25,234 nt of DNA, taken from a virus. The translations under genes and the position numbers were made by a program. Shown piece after piece: positions 22,108 to 25,234 of the stretch (position 1 is its first letter; every line of letters begins with the position of its first letter). The notes below the pieces were generated by a model, which ran no database searches, was not told the DNA's origin, and worked only from the letters and a program-made list of their open reading frames with translations. The stretch spans positions 1 through 25,234 of the IMG/VR virus record IMGVR_UViG_3300025853_000596, one strand, 5' to 3'.

Positions 22108-22515
22108 TTAGTTAGTTGATTTTGTGATTGCTCCTGTAATTGTTAAAGATCCGCTATAAGTTACGGCAGCTTCCATTTCAGCAGACATTTCAACACTTGA
22201 TAAAAACGCCTCAGCAGTATAAATTGCGTCTCCAGTTTCAGCAGTTCCAAAAACACAAGTTAATTGCGTTCTTGCTAAAAGATAATCAGCCATTTCGATA
22301 GCGTTTGCCGTATCGTCATAAACTACTAATCCCTCAAAAGATATTTCACCACCTTTTACGCCTCCGATATACTCAGAAAACCCGTTTGAATCTTTTGTTG
22401 TAGCTTCAGGAGTGTCCATTGATAAAGACATTGAACAACTTGTAGTATGCCCAACTGTAGTTCCCTCTACTGTTAAAATTAAGTTAGTTCCGTTAAATAC
22501 TCCGGTTGTAGCCAT
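22108..22515 (-). CDS. Major tail (tube) protein, TP901-1-like
   Basis: The 135-residue protein starts MATTGVFNGTNLILTVEGTT and shows the tube-protein pattern: MDTPEATTKDSNGFSEYIGG, KGGEISFEGLVVYDDTA and a final beta part (AVTYSGSLTITGAI). Its size and location just before the tail chaperones fit the tail tube subunit of TP901-1-like phages. It has a long leader (22516-22575) with a motif shared with the portal and protease genes, and its own terminator, consistent with high expression of a structural subunit. Confidence 0.9.
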   Translation of the reverse strand: MATTGVFNGTNLILTVEGTTVGHTTSCSMSLSMDTPEATTKDSNGFSEYIGGVKGGEISFEGLVVYDDTANAIEMADYLLARTQLTCVFGTAETGDAIYTAEAFLSSVEMSAEMEAAVTYSGSLTITGAITKSTN

Positions 22516-22575
22516 TTATATAATTTTTAATGTTATTAATTTTGTGTAAATATACGAAAATATTTAATTATAATT

Positions 22576-23703
22576 TTACGAGGTTAAAGCAACTAAATCG
22601 TCTGTTGATCTAAGTGTATTAAAAACTGCAATTCTATGAATATTAATATTATTCATAGTTGTACTAATATTGTAAATATTGTCAATAATATTTAAAACTC
22701 CTGTTGGTGCATTTAGTCCAACACTTGTGCCATTAATATAAACGTAAGTGTTTGACGTATCATAAGCTATTGCCATTTTGCAAAGTGTTCCAGGTTGTAA
22801 GGTAAATCCTCCATTTATTAATCCTGATCCACTTATATTGTCGCCAAATATATTTATTAAATTATTTGAATAAGTTTCAAGGCGCATTGAATTACCTCCG
22901 GAATGGTCTTTAAATCTTAATAGTTTATTAAACTCTCCGTCTTTACCATTATAAGAAAACCACAATACGAAAGTTGAGGTATTTGCCGGAAAAGTTGTCG
23001 AGGTTGAAAAATTAGAACTAAAAGCACCCTCTGTTAATCTTGAAGATGCAGCACCCTCATTTGATTTAATATAAGAAGATGCAAAGCTAGAATTTTCGGC
23101 TTGTGCCTGAGCTACATAAATTGTTGCAGCATCGTTACACAAAACCCTTGGAGTAGATCCCGATGCGCTTGTGTGTGAAAACCTTTGCCATTGGTTTGTT
23201 AAGGTTACAACTTTTAAATCAGTTGAAACGCATCCAATGCTAACGTCTTGAGTTTCGGCCTCTGATTTTAAATAAATTGATTGTGTAATTTGTCCGGTTG
23301 ATGTAACTGCTATCTCAATTCTTGCGTTTGATGTTCCGTCAAAAACAATTTTAGCTCCGTTTTTTGTACCATCAGGCGAAGCAATAAAGTTATCTGTTAC
23401 AACTGCATTTCCAACGCTAGTCCACTCGCTAAAACTTTCAGAATATGTAATTAAATTTGTAGATTGTGCCTCTAATGCAATATGTGGGCAACCATTAGAA
23501 ACTCCACTTATTGTTTTATATGAAAGGCTTGGAATGTTTTGTTGTACCTCTGTAATATATCCATTTTGCGCAATTCTATTTTTTAATGAATTTCTTGAAA
23601 AAGTAAAATCCCCATCGCCGTTTGTTGGAAATGTAGAATAAATTTTACTTTCCTTTACTCCAGTTGGCTGTAATAAAAAAACAGAATCATTTAAAATAGA
23701 CAT
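22576..23703 (-). CDS. LamG/jelly-roll surface protein
   Basis: A 375-residue protein of a common phage structural type. The N-terminus has GDGDFTFSRNSLKNRIAQNG, then CPHIALEAQSTNLITYSESF and W, a module seen before lectin-like domains. The middle carries LTNQWQRFSHTSASGSTPRV, then YVAQAQAENSSFASSYIKS. The C-terminal ~150 residues look like a concanavalin-like LamG domain (VYINGTSVGLN, HRIAVFNTLRSTDDLVALT). It is clearly related to the protein encoded at 24585-25234. It probably binds glycans on the cell surface or decorates the virion; which part of the particle carries it cannot be told. Confidence 0.8.
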   Translation of the reverse strand: MSILNDSVFLLQPTGVKESKIYSTFPTNGDGDFTFSRNSLKNRIAQNGYITEVQQNIPSLSYKTISGVSNGCPHIALEAQSTNLITYSESFSEWTSVGNAVVTDNFIASPDGTKNGAKIVFDGTSNARIEIAVTSTGQITQSIYLKSEAETQDVSIGCVSTDLKVVTLTNQWQRFSHTSASGSTPRVLCNDAATIYVAQAQAENSSFASSYIKSNEGAASSRLTEGAFSSNFSTSTTFPANTSTFVLWFSYNGKDGEFNKLLRFKDHSGGNSMRLETYSNNLINIFGDNISGSGLINGGFTLQPGTLCKMAIAYDTSNTYVYINGTSVGLNAPTGVLNIIDNIYNISTTMNNINIHRIAVFNTLRSTDDLVALTS

Positions 23704-23705
23704 AT

Positions 23706-24038
23706 TTATTTCTTTTTGTGTACTTCGTCAAAATCTTTTAAAACTTTGTTTACCTCTTTTAAATCTTCAAGATGCGTTTTTTTGCTTAGTAGATCTTGTT
23801 CTTTTAATTCGTTTTCTAGTTTGTTAAATTTATGCTTTGATATTAATTCCATTATTTTAAAAGGCAATTGAATAAGCAAATAAACAAAACCAACAATTCC
23901 AAATAATGTTTTTAAGTTTCCGTCTATATTATTAAAAAAATCAATATTAGAAATTGCTAATATATCCATAAGGTTTAACCCCCATATTGCAAGGCTGAAT
24001 TTTTCCAAATAACTTAAAAATAATCTTATATTAAACAT
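23706..24038 (-). CDS. Membrane protein with coiled-coil tail, possible holin
   Basis: I prefer ATG 24038 (MFNIRLFLSYLEKFSLAIWG), which overlaps the upstream gene by 8 nt; an in-frame ATG at 24092 would overlap by 62 nt. The 110-residue product has hydrophobic segments near residues 14-30 and 48-66 (LFGIVGFVYLLIQLPFKIME), and then a charged cytoplasmic helix (HKFNKLENELKEQDLLSKKT, ending DEVHKKK). Small size, two membrane segments and a charged tail suit a holin, but no endolysin gene is adjacent, so this is a guess. Confidence 0.65.
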   Translation of the reverse strand: MFNIRLFLSYLEKFSLAIWGLNLMDILAISNIDFFNNIDGNLKTLFGIVGFVYLLIQLPFKIMELISKHKFNKLENELKEQDLLSKKTHLEDLKEVNKVLKDFDEVHKKK

Positions 24039-24279
24039 AACAATTAATAATGTGCAGCAAACAAGGCACAATGGTATAAATAAAATCTTCAACTTCGGGC
24101 GTTCCTTTTGCTAAAAAATCGTCATAAATAATTTCCTTTAAAGCTGCTATAACAACAACAATACTAACTGAAATTAATGTGTTGAAAAACAACAATGATA
24201 AAAATAAAATACAACTGCCTACAAAGAAGTGTAATAATTTATCTTTTTGAATACTTGTAATTATATCTTTATTTATCAT
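24031..24279 (-). CDS. Small integral membrane protein
   Basis: ATG 24279 (MINKDIITSIQKDKLLHFFV) gives 82 residues and an 11-nt overlap with the preceding gene; a start at 24321 is possible but overlaps more. The sequence has DKLLHFFVGSCILFLSLLFF and ISVSIVVVIAALKEIIYD, then EVEDFIYTIVP. The order D-K-x-x-H-F-x-x-G, K-E-x-x-Y-D and later D resembles a group of small membrane proteins in Bacteroidota and their phages whose function I do not know. It may act with the neighbouring membrane protein in lysis or superinfection exclusion. Confidence 0.65.
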   Translation of the reverse strand: MINKDIITSIQKDKLLHFFVGSCILFLSLLFFNTLISVSIVVVIAALKEIIYDDFLAKGTPEVEDFIYTIVPCLLHIINCYV

Positions 24280-24583
24280 CGTCTCTTTTATAACCATAAA
24301 ACATATGTGCAGCAGATCCATTTGGATAAACTCTGTATTGTTCTAATTCTAATTCATCTGTACTCATTACGTCATAAGCGTAACCAGGATAATAAATAGG
24401 ATGCTCTGGGTCTGTTGTCGCTTGTGGATTAATTACTTTTCCAATATTTACAACACCTTTTGTTCCGTTAATATATTGCATTGTTGTAACACCCTCTATT
24501 GTTATTTCTTCCCAAACGTTGTTATCTATTAAGACTTGTTTGCCTTGTTGTTCTGTATCAAAAACTAATTTGTATATGTGCAT
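24269..24583 (-). CDS. Unknown protein, 104 residues
   Basis: The product begins MHIYKLVFDTEQQGKQVLID and has NVWEEITIEGVTTMQYINGT, HPIYYPGYAYDVMSTDE and HMFYGYKRDDDK. It is beta-rich and aromatic with no membrane segment. It lies 1 nt after the LamG gene and overlaps the next gene, so it belongs to this structural operon and may be a small virion or assembly protein. No family assignment. Confidence 0.75.
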   Translation of the reverse strand: MHIYKLVFDTEQQGKQVLIDNNVWEEITIEGVTTMQYINGTKGVVNIGKVINPQATTDPEHPIYYPGYAYDVMSTDELELEQYRVYPNGSAAHMFYGYKRDDDK

Positions 24584-24584
24584 T

Positions 24585-25234
24585 TTATATTGTTGTTAAA
24601 GATTGTAATTCTGCATCTGTTAATGCTTCTTTGTAAACTGCTAGTGCTTTTGTGTTTCCGTAGAAAGGAAAACTACCACTACCTTGGTCAAAGTTTAATT
24701 TATCAAGTGTATTTTCTGAATATGTAGAGCCACTTAATTGCTCTGTTTCTTTTATTCCGTTAATCCAAATTGCAAAATCATTTTCTTTATATTTTAAAGC
24801 TATTTTATTATAGGCTACAATATCTGATAATGTTATTGTATCATCAAATACATTAGAATTATTAACCCTTACAACAAACTTTACTTTATTAGAGCCAGAC
24901 GTATAAAATATGTTTACCCTATTACCTATGTTTCCATTCTCTGATAAACTTATAATCCTATTTGTGCCATCATCAGCCAAAGCTGCTATCTCTGCATACA
25001 ATACACCCTCTGTACTATTTATCAAAGTAGAGTTCCCACTATTAGTTGCAATATCTTGTAGCCTAGTGTTTGTTGCTCCGTTAGTTGGAATGTATGAGGT
25101 TGCGTAGGATAAGTTTTCTACTTGTGCGCCCCAAATTTCAATATCTCTAGCGGTTGCGCCTCCATAAGTACTTATGCTTATTGCAAAGCTATAAGGACTC
25201 ACACTTCTTGTTATTGATAACCTTTGCCAAGTAC
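24585..25234 (-). CDS. LamG-domain surface protein, C-terminal part (5' end cut by window edge)
   Basis: The frame stays open to the window edge, so the first visible codons (TWQRLSITRSVSPYSFAIS) are internal and the GTG at 25202 is not a start. At least 216 residues are seen. IEIWGAQVENLSYATSYIPT followed by NGATNTRLQD is the linker pattern typical before lectin-like domains. The C-terminal LamG/concanavalin-like domain ends with AIWINGIKETE and ALAVYKEALTDAELQSL. It is a paralogue of the 22576-23703 protein in its middle part. Role is probably glycan binding on the virion surface. Confidence 0.8.
   Translation of the reverse strand, partial: TWQRLSITRSVSPYSFAISISTYGGATARDIEIWGAQVENLSYATSYIPTNGATNTRLQDIATNSGNSTLINSTEGVLYAEIAALADDGTNRIISLSENGNIGNRVNIFYTSGSNKVKFVVRVNNSNVFDDTITLSDIVAYNKIALKYKENDFAIWINGIKETEQLSGSTYSENTLDKLNFDQGSGSFPFYGNTKALAVYKEALTDAELQSLTTI

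Noticed and set aside
1-25234. tRNA genes, insertion sequences or an integrase with attachment sites
   Set aside because: No cloverleaf-like GC-rich segment, transposase, recombinase or terminal repeat could be identified by reading.

Overview
The window is a large part of a double-stranded DNA tailed phage or prophage. All 39 supported genes lie on the minus strand, so transcription runs from high to low coordinates. The host is most likely a member of the Bacteroidota, probably a flavobacterium. The DNA is strongly AT-rich, starts lack Shine-Dalgarno sequences, and several promoters resemble the Bacteroidota form (TTG, about 20 nt, TAnnTTTG). The HK97-type capsid and protease genes, the tape measure and a lambda-like tail chaperone frameshift indicate a long-tailed siphovirus. 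This is inferred from protein families and signals, not from a database match.

Layout in the direction of transcription: (1) 25234-22576 holds two LamG/jelly-roll surface proteins around three small genes, two of them membrane proteins and possible holins. (2) 22515-16721 is the tail module: tail tube, chaperone pair joined by a -1 frameshift at GGGAAAG, tape measure and a large tip protein, closed by a GC-rich terminator. (3) 16594-9499 is the early module: a Cro-sized HTH protein, a Rad52-like annealing protein, an SSB-like protein, a RecE-like exonuclease, a DnaA domain IV-like protein, a VRR-NUC nuclease, a replication initiator with iterons and an AT-rich tract inside its own gene, a second nuclease and a primase-helicase, with many tiny genes between. 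(4) 9487-7326 holds a small C5-cytosine methyltransferase, two small unknown genes and a ParB-fused amino-methyltransferase. (5) 7224-6431 holds a 46-codon gene and a single-gene cassette flanked by two exact copies of a 28-bp terminator repeat. (6) 6403-1 is the packaging and head module: small and large terminase, portal, MuF-like protein fused to a metallopeptidase-like domain, a Cys-rich protein, prohead protease and the 5' part of the major capsid gene.

How it works together: the exonuclease, annealing protein and SSB-like protein form a recombination set. The initiator, DnaA-like protein and primase-helicase form a replication set whose origin is probably inside the initiator gene. The methyltransferases probably protect phage DNA. 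The head module runs off the left edge and the tail module enters from the right edge, which suggests a circularly permuted genome whose connector genes (and perhaps lysis genes) lie outside the window. No integrase, endolysin, DNA polymerase, tRNA or CRISPR array was seen.
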